The translations under genes and the position numbers were made by a program. The notes under the pieces were generated by a model. The model ran no database searches. It saw only the letters and a list, made by a program, of their open reading frames with translations, and was not told the DNA's origin. DNA of 64,000 nt from Proales similis (taxonomy: Eukaryota; Rotifera; Eurotatoria; Ploima; Proalidae). This document shows positions 33,001 to 44,126 of this stretch, one piece after another (positions within the stretch are counted from its first letter, which is position 1; each line of letters begins with the position of its first letter). The stretch covers positions 1,273,001 through 1,337,000 of the forward strand of contig JAGVRJ010000009.1 in NCBI GenBank assembly GCA_019059635.1, read 5' to 3'.

Positions 33001-35935
33001 ATAAAAGAGCACCTGAGTATACTGGCCAATGAGCACAATGCAATTCTATGGCTGCTCATTCTCTCACTCATTGAGTCCACTTGGCAAGTCAGGTTGAAAA
33101 ATACAGAATGGGGCCGGCGTAGAGTGAATTTTTGTTGCTCATGGAAGCATGGGAGAACGCGCGTCGCCGTATGGGGAGACGTTCACCTGATGTGTTTTGA
33201 CAAAATCTTATTCCGCTGCTGCTTGTTGCTTAACGGAATCCACTGCGAACAGGCCGATTATAATCTCTCGATCGACCAGTCCTGACTAGAACCATCATGC
33301 ACTTAATTCCCCTCTAATCCGAGCCCGTCGAGTTAATCGTAACAAAGTTTTCGGGTGCGAAAATCTCTGCTCGATCGGTAAAAGTAAAGGGACACATTAA
33401 AATTTGGGCCGACCCGGGCGGACAGAAGAGAGCGAAGAAATGAAAAGATCGAACGATTGCCATAGAGGCTGTGGGCTATTACCTTGTTGAGTGTCCGCGA
33501 CGTTGTCTTCATCTCAGATCTTAAGCCGGTGGCGGAGCAGAGCGCTTGCTTGCGCCACCACCCTTCAGACGGTTCGGCTTTAAGCAACTCTGGCCGATTG
33601 TTGCGATCAAAACCCCTGCACGCGTCCTATATATATATTCCAACAGACGAACACTTTTTGTGTATATTTAGGAGGGGGCCGAGCTTGAAAATTTGGTAAG
33701 AAAATAAAAAAAATGTATCAGCGGTTGTAATAATAACAATAAATAGAGCGATCGGGCCAACGAACAAGCGAGCGAGTAAGCGAGCAGGCGAGCAAGCGAA
33801 AACAAGGCGAGGAAAAAATAATACAATAAACCGTGGTGCCACATACGGTCGGCTCGCAAATACACACACACACACACACACAGACGATACACATTCAAGC
33901 CAATGGAGCAGGGCGAATGAAAACAAGCCGAGCAAGCAAGTATCATCCGTTATAGGCATTAGAGTAATTATAAAATAACAAAACTTTAAAACAACAGATC
34001 AAGTCTAGTTTGATACCGAGTCGGCTGGCTTGGGTTCATTTGCTCGCTGCGACGGTTCAAACAGGCCTTGAAAATGGTTCAAAGCGATTTGGTCACATTC
34101 AGAATGCCGCAGTCACAGAAGGTGCACGTGAGCAGGTTCGCAGCACTCAGATCACCAACCGCATTGAATTGACCAATCTGACTGACGGCAGCAGCAGCCT
34201 GTTGGCAAAGGCTGGACACTCACTCAGGCGATTTGTTATGCACCATGATCGGCCTCAATCGACGCCGTCGGGGGTACATGATGTTTTCGGTCGAAACAAC
34301 TTTTCTTTAATAAGTTCCATACGTTCTTCCAAGTCAGCAGCGTGTTTATTTTCTTTTCGGCTTGACGCGCCACCATCATTGGCCCAGAAGTAATTGGGCA
34401 CCGTTTCATATGCGCTCGTCAATGTGTGAGGGCCTGTGTGTGTGTTTTCTTAGGCGGACCACCGTGCAAAATGGGCAACCCGATGCCGTCGCTGCTGACC
34501 GAGCAGCTTGAAACAGCCGACAGGGGCGAAATGTGTAACTGATTAACTTTGCAACATGTAGTCTTCTTCTTCTTCTTCATCTTTTCTTTCGTTTATCTTT
34601 TGCTTTCATTAGACGCGGCTGGCCACAGCACCGCGTGTATCCGAACCGATTGTTAATTAATTGAAACGCGGCGCCTAAATTCGCTTCATTTCTTAAGGTT
34701 TCGCCAGTCTCTTCGGGACTGCCTGCCATCAGCTACACAAGAAGCCTTGAAGCCACCCGTCGCTCGGGCTAATCGCTCCTGTCTACTTAAACTGTTGCCT
34801 CAGCCACTAAGTCAGACCAGACTTGACACTTTTGAGCGTTCGAGTACGACCACTCGACTTTTCTCTGGCCTCGTCGATTCTCTATTTTCCACGATTTTAA
34901 GCTGGCCAATGGGCGCGTAGCGTTCGGCTAATCGACTGCTCACCTTGCTCGAGGCGGCGGCGGTGGTCAGCGCCACTCGCAGCAGTCTAATCACAAGAAT
35001 TAAGAAACTATGCACCTGAGCGCAACGGAAGCACCGCAAGCAGTCGACCTTATCGAGCGCGCACTGAATTTTGTTGTTTTTTCAAACGCCAAGTTTATTT
35101 TCTTTACCTAAATATCACGCCACTTCATTTCACTGGGCCTCAAATAATTGATTAATTCATATAGTCCTAATCCAATTTAGGAGGGCCATCATCGGCTCAG
35201 TCGTTGAGACTTGATCCTAATGAGCTTTCACACAGATTCAGTTGTTTCAATCTATTTCTTCTCGCTTCTCTTCGCCTTTGCGCCCTACTCCGCTACGCTG
35301 CTCGTTCTACTTTGGCCAGTCGATTTCTATTTTCGTTTGGCACTCAGCTGCGCATGTAAAGGTCGCGCTCATTGAATTTCTCAATCTTAAACTGATCAGT
35401 TCTGATTGATAAGTGCTTCGCACAAACGCAATTCGTCCCTCATACATTTCAAGAGCCAATCGCGTTGGCCGCATTAGTTGCCGTGTGGCGTTGTTGATTG
35501 GCGCTTGTTTATACAGCTTTCGTCTATTAATTCGATCAAGAATTCCAAATTCTCGTTCGACTCACGAGTTCACTAATTGCCATCTCAGTGAAAAGCCTGT
35601 TGTCGATTGGCTTCTATCAGTTTCTATTTTCCTTCATTTATCCTATTCTCCATTTACCCCTTTCTCTCTCTCGTCTCTCTTTCTGTTGTGGGCTCAGTGT
35701 TTCTAAATTCTTTGACTGGGCATCTCTCGTCTCAGCCAGTTTATTCAATCTCTCTGTTTCATTAAGCAGCACTTTGCAGAGCCAATAAACGACTCAAATC
35801 GATAAGCTCCTCTATATATATACAGATATTATCTCGGCCAATGATTATTTAATCTGCTTGCCTAATGAGTTGGCCCGATAAAGGCACTGTTTCTAATTTC
35901 GCGCTGCTTAGCGATACTATCGTCTTCCGTTCACT
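30077..35935. other. 5.9 kb gene-poor region upstream of FoxC
   Basis: By far the longest stretch without a supported gene. It contains the 5' UTR and promoter of FoxC and many A/T-rich and simple-repeat patches: CA at about 30400-30410, TC at 32040-32055, GA at 32852-32868, CA at 33861-33882 and TTC at 34562-34577. Placement beside a developmental transcription factor in an otherwise dense region suggests enhancers, but no specific element was recognised. One compact ORF stands out and is listed apart. Confidence 0.5.
32239..32424 (-). CDS. Isolated coding-like ORF, possible orphan exon
   Basis: A 61-residue frame (or about 65 with upstream codons) has codon use and amino-acid mix like the true exons, with helical heptad-like content (FAFKELNVRYLRVFAKLLDL, then MDHGQAVARALGEIRLAVTL). 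A splice-acceptor-like GGCTTTAG ends about 10 bases upstream. No partner exon and no family were identified. It may be a terminal exon of an unknown gene, a remnant of a duplicated gene, or chance. Confidence 0.25.
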   Translation of the reverse strand: MRLQLAIDSGLFTQASGQFAFKELNVRYLRVFAKLLDLMDHGQAVARALGEIRLAVTLVSN

Positions 35936-38058
35936 TTATTTATTATTTTTACTACTGCAAAAGCTCGCAAAATACTTTTCATATTCGAGTAGGGCTGTCT
36001 CGCTCATTGTTGGCTTGAACTCGTTCAACGCGGCCTCAAAGTCATGCTGGTTCACTGACGCAGCCCTGTTGCCGTCTGCTCCCTCCTTGCTGGATCGCTC
36101 GATTTCGCGTCGCAGAGCGTTTCGTCTCGCCAGATTGGCCAATGCTGCAAAATCAGCGCCGGTCAAATGCGACGGGCATTTGCTAACAAGCTCTTCCAAA
36201 CAGAAATCCTCGTCCAGCGGCATCCTACCGTTCGTTTAATAAGAAGCAAAAGAGAAACGAAAATTTTGTCTCGATTCGCTCACTTTCGGGTGTGGGCTTG
36301 AAGAATGTTCAAGCGTTCCTGATGGCTTTTGGGCACTGGCACATAAACGAGCTTGTCGAAGCGACCGGGTCGCAAAAGGGAAGAGTCGATGAGATCAGGC
36401 CGATTGGTGGCGCCGATTAAAAACACTTGAGCGGCTTTATCGCAGTTGTACTTGTCCACTCCGTCGATTTCGGTGAGAATTTGCGAAACGACTCGATCCA
36501 TGACGCCGCCCGAATCGCCCGAGCGTCCTCTCACCGGCGCGAGAGAATCGAGCTCGTCGAAAAATAGCACACAGGGCGAGTTGAGGCGTGCCTTCTCAAA
36601 CAGACGCCGCACGTTCTGTTCGGTTTGACCAACGTACATGTCGAGCAGTTCGGGCCCTTTGACACTCAAAAAGTTTATGCCGCACTCGTTTGAAATGGCC
36701 TTGGCCAGTAGGGTCTTTCCGGTTCCAGGCGGCCCGTACAGCAGTATGCCCGATCTGCTCAGCGACACGTGGTTTCGCGCGCTGAACAGCGACGGATAAG
36801 TAAGCGGCAGAATTATGGTGTCGGTGATTATCTGCTTTATGTCCAATAGACCGCCAACGTCCTGCCAAGTGACCTTCTCAATCTTGAGCTTATTCTCTTG
36901 CTGAAATCGACGCCTGGAAAAGAAGCAGTCCACGCCCTGCTCGAACTTGCCTCCTTGATCAACTTTCATCACAATCATGTCGCTCAATGTTCTCAACTCG
37001 CCGTAAAATAGACCTTGGCTCTTTCCGACTAGCTCGTTTATTTTGGCCTCGTCGGCTGCGATCTGCTTCAGGGCACAACTGAGCAGCGTTTTTCTCTGCG
37101 TTTCGTTCAGCGATTTCATTTCAACTCGATAGGTGAAATTAGAGGTCAGACTTGAGCTCAATTCGTTTTGAATATTCGAAGAGCAAACGACCACCAGTGG
37201 ATGACGGCCGTTGAGCTGAGACAGTTGTTGGAAAAATGCGCTCACAATGCGTCTGTTTGTTTCATTCGCGTCTTTTAATTTGAACAACATGTCGAACTTT
37301 GTTGCTCGATTAGCGACTGGTTGGGCACACGTGGTCTATTAAATGCTCACCGATTTTATAAAAATCAAAGCCGGCCCGTACGAGTCACAGGACTTGAGAA
37401 ACAATTCTAAACGCTTTTCGACCGCGGCCGGCGACTCGCCCGATAGAAAGACCGCATTTCTCTTGGCACCAAACGCAATAAATAAAAAGAGACAAGCGTC
37501 AATCTGAGGAATGAGGGGCCTACGGCGCAGAGATGCATCGAGAGTCGAGAGCAGACGACTTGAACAACTCGAGACTTGCCACTTCCACTTGGCCCTGTGA
37601 GCAGAACAAGTGGAACAGACGAGTGGCTTCGATTGTATTCGAGTTGAAATCTGATCAATTGCTCCATTCGTTCGATGTAAGTGTCCAGAGCGGGTTCGTT
37701 CAGCATTGGCGTCCAAATCCATTGGTCGGTAATACTCGGTTCATGCTTGCTAAGCGCCGTCTGCTGGTTGTCTACCCAAAGCTGTTGGTGACCGCTTGGC
37801 TGCATGTCGATCACTTTGAACTGATAGGTCACTTGAAAATTGGCCCAAATAGAGCATACGGTCGGCCGGATTTGATCAGATGAGCCAACCTTTCTCGTCC
37901 AGACTGGTCACGTGAAAATGACCATTTCTGGTGAGCAGACGCTTCTTGGCAAAGTGCTGTTTGAGCTCCAAATCTACATCTGCCTTGTCAGCATCGTAGT
38001 TTGGGCTTTTGACCAAAACGACGGTCACTTGCTCAGCGAACAGTTCGACTGCATCCAT
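35936..38058 (-). CDS. PEX6: Peroxisomal AAA+ ATPase PEX6
   Basis: PEX6 works with PEX1 as a hexameric AAA+ motor that pulls ubiquitinated PEX5 from the peroxisome membrane. The D2 domain is well kept: [11 protein letters not shown], Walker [29 protein letters not shown], Walker [31 protein letters not shown] and [20 protein letters not shown], all PEX6 hallmarks. The D1 domain keeps Walker A GPSGSGKS, but its Walker B has [12 protein letters not shown] without the acidic pair, as in other PEX6 proteins. The C-terminus has [17 protein letters not shown]. The N-terminal part is short: only the segment matching the end of the N domain ([20 protein letters not shown]) is present. The total is about 610 residues against 980 in human. 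The ATG at 38056-38058 is the first in frame after a stop; an upstream exon could have been missed. Confidence 0.88.
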
Positions 38059-38216
38059 CGCCCTATGACTGTGTCTGACCTTTTCCCACTTTGTTAGACC
38101 ATCTGTGATCACGTGCTCGCCCTTCTATTTCAATTCTAAACGGACATTTCAACTCGACTAATTGAATTAGTTGTGTTCGAAGTGAGCCACGGCCTCTGGT
38201 CAATAAGGTCCCGATC
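38059..38216. promoter_or_regulatory. Divergent promoter gap, PEX6 / EGF-domain gene
   Basis: If the PEX6 start is right, only 158 bp separate two divergent start codons. An open frame on the minus strand from the ATG near 38215 runs most of this gap and might be an unrecognised PEX6 leader exon. Confidence 0.4.
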
Positions 38217-39437
38217 ATGTTAATTCTAGTTGTGATCGTGCATTTGACCTTGTTTCTTCAGCGGCAGCTTGCGAGCTGCTCAACTTTATCAACGCAGACA
38301 TTTCGCCAGCCTCAAATATTCAACTCGGTCAGACCGCAATTGATGTTCGCCGAGAAATATTCATTTGAACGCAAACTAGAGCTCGATCTGTTGCTGCGAT
38401 TGGCTCGTCAGCAAAAACTGAGCCAAGAATTTCTGAACGAGATAAACTCAAATTTCATAAACGGCGGACAGAAGCAAATGTTGGAGTTGGACGATCGCTT
38501 GTACGAGCAGCTGAACAGATCATGGTTCAGGCATTGCTCGACCAGAAGCGAGCAGTGCTTGTCTGAATGCGGCCGAATTGACTTGAGACAAAGCTTCAAA
38601 AGACATTGGTGTTCACAAGCCAAAGGCAAACAAGAATTTCGGCGGCGTCGAGCTTTGCTATTCGATCAAAATCGGTCTGAGCCCAAGCCAGAGCTGAGTG
38701 AGGATCTTCTATTGCACGAAGTGATCGATGATCTAGCCCACCAAGGAGTCCAAAATCACAACAGGTTCATCGACGCCCTTTACAACTCGCTCAAAACGGC
38801 TCCAGTTCGAACTGATCGTCCAGGACAGTCTTCTCAATCCAGCTGCCGAGCCGGCCTGGTGTTCGACTCAAGAACGCTCGATTGTGTAGACGTGAACGAA
38901 TGTGAGACTAATCAGACCAACTTGTGCGACTCAAACGCCAATTGCATCAACACGTTTGGCTCATTCAAGTGCCAATGTAAAAAAGGCTTTGTCGGCGATG
39001 GTCGAGTCGGCCGCTGTTTTGACGGCTTGTTCTGCTCTGGGCGATATTGCAAACAGAACGGCGTTTGCGAGTTTCAGAACAACCTCAAAGGCTACCGGTG
39101 TAGATGCATGCTCGAGTGCCCTCAGACAGCGCCTTGCATTCAGACACGATTCAGATACGAATGCAAGTGTCCGCCGACGAGACAAGGCTTGACTTGCAAT
39201 GAAACGAGGCCCCTCTCTACCAACGACGAGCTCTTCTCAAATCAGACACGTTCGACGAGTCAGAGTGGCCATGAGACGCCTGAAGAGCTCCGACTGCGAG
39301 ATTTACTTCTCATGGTCGAAGCCAAACAAAACAAAAGCGACTCATTTAACGCAGACCTGCGAATTTACAATCAAATGTACAAACTCATGCGCGCCAGTTC
39401 CCATCCGTTTCCTATCGAGTCGAATAAAATCGATTAA
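38217..39437 (+). CDS. Secreted EGF-domain protein, unassigned
   Basis: A single-exon gene of 406 residues. It starts with a signal peptide (LILVVIVHLTLFLQ...LASCS). A middle region has a small four-Cys motif at about 107-132 (CSTRSEQCLSEC...WC). A calcium-binding EGF domain follows at about 225-267 (DVNECETNQTNLCDSN; CINTFGSFKCQCKKGF), then two more EGF-like Cys groups (about 273-297 and 297-328). The Asp-Val-Asn-Glu start and the Asn/Phe pattern mark Ca2+ binding. The C-terminal 75 residues are polar with no membrane helix, so the product is probably released or part of the matrix. The N-terminal 200 residues match no family known to me. It is divergent from PEX6 and its 3' end faces NEK11, 125 bp away. 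Confidence 0.75.
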   Translation: MLILVVIVHLTLFLQRQLASCSTLSTQTFRQPQIFNSVRPQLMFAEKYSFERKLELDLLLRLARQQKLSQEFLNEINSNFINGGQKQMLELDDRLYEQLNRSWFRHCSTRSEQCLSECGRIDLRQSFKRHWCSQAKGKQEFRRRRALLFDQNRSEPKPELSEDLLLHEVIDDLAHQGVQNHNRFIDALYNSLKTAPVRTDRPGQSSQSSCRAGLVFDSRTLDCVDVNECETNQTNLCDSNANCINTFGSFKCQCKKGFVGDGRVGRCFDGLFCSGRYCKQNGVCEFQNNLKGYRCRCMLECPQTAPCIQTRFRYECKCPPTRQGLTCNETRPLSTNDELFSNQTRSTSQSGHETPEELRLRDLLLMVEAKQNKSDSFNADLRIYNQMYKLMRASSHPFPIESNKID

Positions 39438-39562
39438 ATTCTATTTTTGGTTTGAACGTGGACAAGAAAACAAGAACAAGACGATGAAGTTGGTGTCTCA
39501 CGTTAGAACGTGAATATTAACCATCAGGCGAGCAGCGAGAATGAGCGAGTGGAAGAGTTTGT

Positions 39563-42171
39563 TCAAGAGAATTCTTCAAGAAACAACAGCTGGTCGATTA
39601 GAAAACAAGAGTCGGTATTGTCGGTGAACTTTCGCAGGCCGTCGAGTATCTTCTGCTCGTCGTAGTTGCCGTTTTTCGAGTGTCGTCGATGATTCCGCAG
39701 GTATTCGTAGCACTTTTGAAAGGCTCGTTCGCCAAGTGCACAAATCGCCTCCCTTTGAGCAAAAAAAAAAAAGCAGAAGACGAAATGAAATTCGACCGAG
39801 CGTGCAAATCAAAGCTACTCACTTGCGCAAATTTTCGATTTTGGTCGCTCTGGTCCTTGCGCCGAACGCACTGTTCTTGGCGTCATCGCCGAACGAGTCG
39901 CCTTAATCGAAACGAGTTTGAAATTTTCGCCGTGTTGGGCACAAATAAAAGCACTCACTTTCGTTTCTGTCTCGTTTGAGTGCAGACTGCATCGTGTTTA
40001 CCAAATTTTTGTACTGAACTGAGCTGGACGTGCCGTTTTGAGCCACAAAGCCCTGAGTTTTTGACAGATTATCTCTACGACGTCGATTTACTTGAGCAGT
40101 CTTTGGACGCCTCTTGACCGTTTGCTCATTCTGACTCTTGCTTTGATTGCCAAACTGGTAGTCGCCGTCGTCGTCGTCGTCGTCTTCATCGTTCTCGAAA
40201 TCGTTGAAACTCGTGTAATACTCGTCGGTGAGATATGGATCGATTGGAATGCCGTCCTCGTCAAATACTTGATCAATTTTGGTTCTGAGCGGAGCGATGG
40301 GCCTCGCATCGCCGCCATAGCTTCGATTAACTGCGCCTTCGCCTTGAAGTGTCTGCAAAATGGTGCCTTCGTCGCTCTCGTTTTCGGTCCCACCGCCACT
40401 CTTCTCAATTGACTTTCGAATTTCAATCGCTTGCCTGTAGGCCACTCCGCCTTCGCTAGGTCCTTTCAATATAATCAATTCAAGCTAGATGAGTCATTTG
40501 GTCTCGTTGTCTCTTACTCAGCGTTCGACTCAGTTCGTTGTCTCGTGATTCGACCAGTGAGCTTCGTTTCTAACGCCCGATGCACTCGATTATTTGGAGT
40601 AGAACGAGAGATTGTCGAGAAAGCTTACTACTGATGTGATTGTGGCGCCTCGACGCAACGACTGCCGAAGCATTCGCTCTTCATAGTTCTCTCGAGCGAT
40701 TTGACTTCAAGTCGATTCGAGTTAAAGTGCACTGAAAGCAGCAAATTCAAATCGAATCTTGCCTTATCTTGGCCGCTTCCTGGTCGGCGCGTTCGATCTT
40801 GTTTCGAAGCATCCGCTCCTTTGGTGTAAGATAGTCGACGTCAGTTGATTTGATCGGCGTGGCTGTGTATGGCCGATTGGATGCGCCAATTTGAACATCG
40901 TCCTCGTCACTGTCGACTGTGCGTGCGTTCAGAGATAGACGCTGCTCTGATTCTCGTTTCACTTCACTGAATGTTTTCTTGTTCGAGCTTGAATTGAATC
41001 GCTCGCTTTGAGTTCTGCTGTTCAAACGAACGCAAAAAGAGTCAACTCACAGAGCTTTGGATATTTGCTCGCGATCTCGTCTGAGCACCCAGGTCGCTTC
41101 ACTGGGATTGAACTCGTTCGATTCGAGCCGTTTGATCATGAACTTGATGTGACGAATCACGTAAGGCTCGCCGAGTAGTTCACTGGCCGACGGACGCTGT
41201 TCGGGATTCTTGCGCAGCATTCTTCATAGACGAGACCAGGTGAGCCAGTGAACGATCACAATCGGGCTCTTTTAAAGATGACTCACTTTTTGAAGAGCAA
41301 ATTCAGCTCGTCCGAGTAGTAGTCGGGCAAGTTGGGCGTGGCACCGTCCACAATCTTGTAAATGACCGGCATGAGGCCCTGCGCCTCGAACGCATGCTTG
41401 TAGGTGCACATTTCGTAGAGGAGGCAGCCTATCGACCAAACGTCCGACTTTGAGTTGTAGCCGTCATGCTTGAGCACCTCCGGGCTCATGTAGTAGGGCG
41501 TGCCGACGAACGTGCTTGCCATGTCCATGGTGCCGTGCAAGATGGTCGAAATACCAAAGTCGCCTATTTTGACCGTGTCTCCTTTCAGAAAGATGTTCCT
41601 TCAATCGAATTAATCATGCGAATGTCGTACTACTCGAACGGTTTTCTAACCTGGCTTTTAGATCGCGATGAAGCACTCGGCGTGAATGCATGTAGTTGAG
41701 GGCGGACAGAAGCTGAACGAGCCAGTCGAGGACTTGCTCTTCGGACAAGAGCTTTTTCTCTTTGCGCAGCTGCTTGAAGCGCGAGTCCAAGTCGCCGCCC
41801 TCGCAGTACTCGGTCACAATGTAAAAGTATTCGTTCTCGAGGAAACTGTCGAAGAACTTTAAAATGTACGGACTGTCTAAGCTGGCGAGTAAATTGGCCT
41901 CTTGGATGCATTCGACCGAGTCTTCGGGATGCATGTTGCCGACATCGATTCGCTTGAGAACTTTGCTTAAAGCCAATTTATCAGCAAGCATCGACATTAA
42001 GGAGCCAGCTCAATTGACTTACAACTCGTCGTGTTGATCAAGGTCGATAGCCAGCAGCGCCTCGCCAAAGTTTCCGCTTCCCAACTTACGCACCAGACGA
42101 TACCGACCGTGGCCACAAACATCTCGCGGACCAAAGTTGACTGAGTCACGAGCTGACTTTGCCTTGGACAT
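39563..42171 (-). CDS. NEK11: NIMA-related kinase NEK11
   Basis: NEK11 is a Ser/Thr kinase of the DNA-damage (G2/M) checkpoint. The Gly loop is LGSGNFGEALL in exon 1. The catalytic loop HRDLKARNIFL is made by a splice at about 41655. DFG is in KIGDFGISTILHGTMDMAST and the activation segment ends GTPYYMSPE. These resemble human NEK11 (HRDLKSKNVFL; KIGDFGVSRLLMGSCDLATT). After the kinase come LTPKERMLRNKIERADQEAA (human MTPRERMRLRKLQAADEKA), an acidic YYTSFNDFENDEDDDDDDG segment and a C-terminal CYEYLRNHRRH...DSCFLIDQLLFLEEFS (human VYNYLKRARHQ...DCFEVDQLLYFEEQ). These extra matches separate NEK11 from other NEKs. The stop is at 39563-39565. An ATG nine bases upstream (42178-42180) opens an overlapping frame (see findings). 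Confidence 0.9.
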
Positions 42172-42779
42172 TTTGACATGCCAATTGACCTTAAGCTCTC
42201 CCTGTCTGTCTGTCTCTCTCTCTCTCTGGGTGGCGATCCAGAGATCACAATTGCCTACTTTCTGTCCGAGTACGAGAGACGCCAACGATGTGACAATAAA
42301 CTACGTCGACTCTATTAGCAAACAGGCAAAACAATCAAAGAGAAAAAAAAACGTCAAGTAGTGCAAGAAGCCGAGGCAAAAATTATGAACAAAGCAATTT
42401 TTTTTGACATTCAAGAAATCGCCTAGCAACCTTTCGACTTCCCGGCGCGTGTGTCGCTTAATCTAAAAAGCTTGACTAATTTCAACTTTTTTCTCGCGAC
42501 AGCGCTCGGCTTTGCCTGGCCCAGAGCGAAAGAGTTTCGTCAATTACTCAGTGTTCGAATTCTTCAGACTCTTTGCAAGGAGGAAAAAAATATTCGCCAA
42601 TGCCTGAGACCTGCAGTGATGAAGCGTATATGCTAAATTATTGTCTGAATGGTACAGTGCGCCGCGAATGAGAGTGCACTTTTTTTTCTCTATAAAAGGC
42701 ATAATTACTTGGTGAACGAGCTTGAACCAAAGAGCTGCAATTTGGATAAATCGCGTCAAATTTGACGACTCATAGAAAA
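42172..42779. promoter_or_regulatory. Divergent promoter region, NEK11 / glutathione reductase
   Basis: 608 bp between opposed start codons, with a TC/CT run at about 42205-42227 near the NEK11 start. No gene seen. A TATAAA-like sequence (CTATAAAAGG) at about 42690-42699, some 80 bp before the reductase ATG, is a plausible core promoter. Confidence 0.45.
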
Positions 42780-44126
42780 ATGTACAACTTGATTGTGATA
42801 GGCGCAGGCAGTGGCGGAGTGGCGGCGTCCAGAAGAGCCGCCCAGCACGGAGCCAAAGTATTGCTGATTGAACAGGCGGCGGTGGGCGGCACTTGCGTGA
42901 ATGTAGGCTGCGTGCCGAAGAAGATGATGTTCAACGCCGCCTCGCTTGTCTCGCATCATCCACATCTGGCTGACTATTGCATCAAAACTGGCGATGGCGT
43001 GCAATCGCCTCAGATCGACTGGGAGCAGTACACCAACAAACGCATCAGCTACATTCACCGGCTAAACGATATTTACTCGTCACTGTTGAAGAAAAGCAAC
43101 GTCGAGTACATGGTGGGCCAAGCGAAAATGCTTGCCGACAAGACGGTGCTGGTCGACGGCAAAGAGTTCAGGGCAGAGCATGTCCTGCTGGCCAGCGGCT
43201 CGACGCCGACCAAAATGAACATCCCGGGCGCCGAGCACATGATCGACAGCAACGATTTCTTTGCGCTCACAGAGCAGCCCAAGAACATTGCGATAGTGGG
43301 CAGCGGTTATATTGCGGTGGAGCTGGCTTTCTCGCTTCGCCTCCTGGGAAGTCGCGTGGAGTTGTTCGCGCGAAACAACAAGCTGCTGAGTCACTTCGAT
43401 CAGATGATTTCAGACTCTGTCAAAGACGAAATTGAACGTGTGGGCGTGAAGCTTCATTTTGAGACGCGCATCAACAGTCTCACAAGAGTGTCAGATCAAC
43501 TGCTGGAGCTCGACTTCGCCGATGGACAAAGAGCGCAGTTCGACACTGTTCTCTGCGCGATCGGACGCGACGCCAACATTTGCTTTGAGGGTGTTGAAAT
43601 GGAACACGGACGAGTAAAAGTGAACGGCAACTTCGAGACGTCAATCAAGGGCGTCTACGCCATCGGTGACCTGATAAGCGCCAAGTTCAGTCTGACTCCG
43701 GTGGCCATATTCTGCGGACGTTCCCTGTCTGATCATTTGTTCTCCGACAAAAAGTACACGGACATGAGCAAAGAGCTGAAAATATTCGAACACGTGCCCA
43801 GCGTAATCTTCTCGCATCCGCCATCGGGCACGGTGGGCATGAGCGAAGAGGAGGCGAGACGCGAGCTCAAGGACGTCAAAGTCTACAACTCGACCTTCAA
43901 CAATCTGTTCTACGCCCTGTCCGATCAAAAGACTCCGACCAAGATCAAGTTGATTGTGAGCGGTCCAGAAGAGCGAATTGTTGGCCTTCACATATTTGGC
44001 ATGAACGCGGACGAAATGCTTCAAGGCTTCGCAGCCGCCATAAAGATGGGCGCCTGCAAGCGAGACTTTGATTTGACCATGGCCATTCATCCAACCGCTT
44101 CCGAGGAGGTGGTTCGCATGACCTAA
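42780..44126 (+). CDS. GSR: Glutathione reductase
   Basis: A 448-residue flavoprotein that reduces glutathione disulfide with NADPH. FAD-binding motif GAGSGGVAASRRAA (8-21), redox-active disulfide GGTCVNVGC with Cys39 and Cys44, pyridine-nucleotide fold GSGYIAVELA (about 177-186), and C-terminal base HPTASEE with His437. The absence of a Gly-Cys-Sec-Gly tail rules out animal thioredoxin reductase. Of the two Arg that hold the NADPH 2'-phosphate in E. coli (198 and 204), Arg198 is kept but position 204 is Ser. There is no mitochondrial presequence and no intron, so the main product should be cytosolic. The start ATG at 42780 gives the typical MYNLIVIGAG N-terminus; the upstream frame would need a TTG. 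AATAAA at 44203-44208. Confidence 0.9.
   Translation: MYNLIVIGAGSGGVAASRRAAQHGAKVLLIEQAAVGGTCVNVGCVPKKMMFNAASLVSHHPHLADYCIKTGDGVQSPQIDWEQYTNKRISYIHRLNDIYSSLLKKSNVEYMVGQAKMLADKTVLVDGKEFRAEHVLLASGSTPTKMNIPGAEHMIDSNDFFALTEQPKNIAIVGSGYIAVELAFSLRLLGSRVELFARNNKLLSHFDQMISDSVKDEIERVGVKLHFETRINSLTRVSDQLLELDFADGQRAQFDTVLCAIGRDANICFEGVEMEHGRVKVNGNFETSIKGVYAIGDLISAKFSLTPVAIFCGRSLSDHLFSDKKYTDMSKELKIFEHVPSVIFSHPPSGTVGMSEEEARRELKDVKVYNSTFNNLFYALSDQKTPTKIKLIVSGPEERIVGLHIFGMNADEMLQGFAAAIKMGACKRDFDLTMAIHPTASEEVVRMT

Noticed and set aside
42780-44126. Thioredoxin reductase, or recent transfer from bacteria
   Set aside because: There is no C-terminal Sec/Cys tail, so it is not an animal thioredoxin reductase. 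Codon use resembles the neighbours and lack of introns alone does not prove transfer; a tree would be needed.
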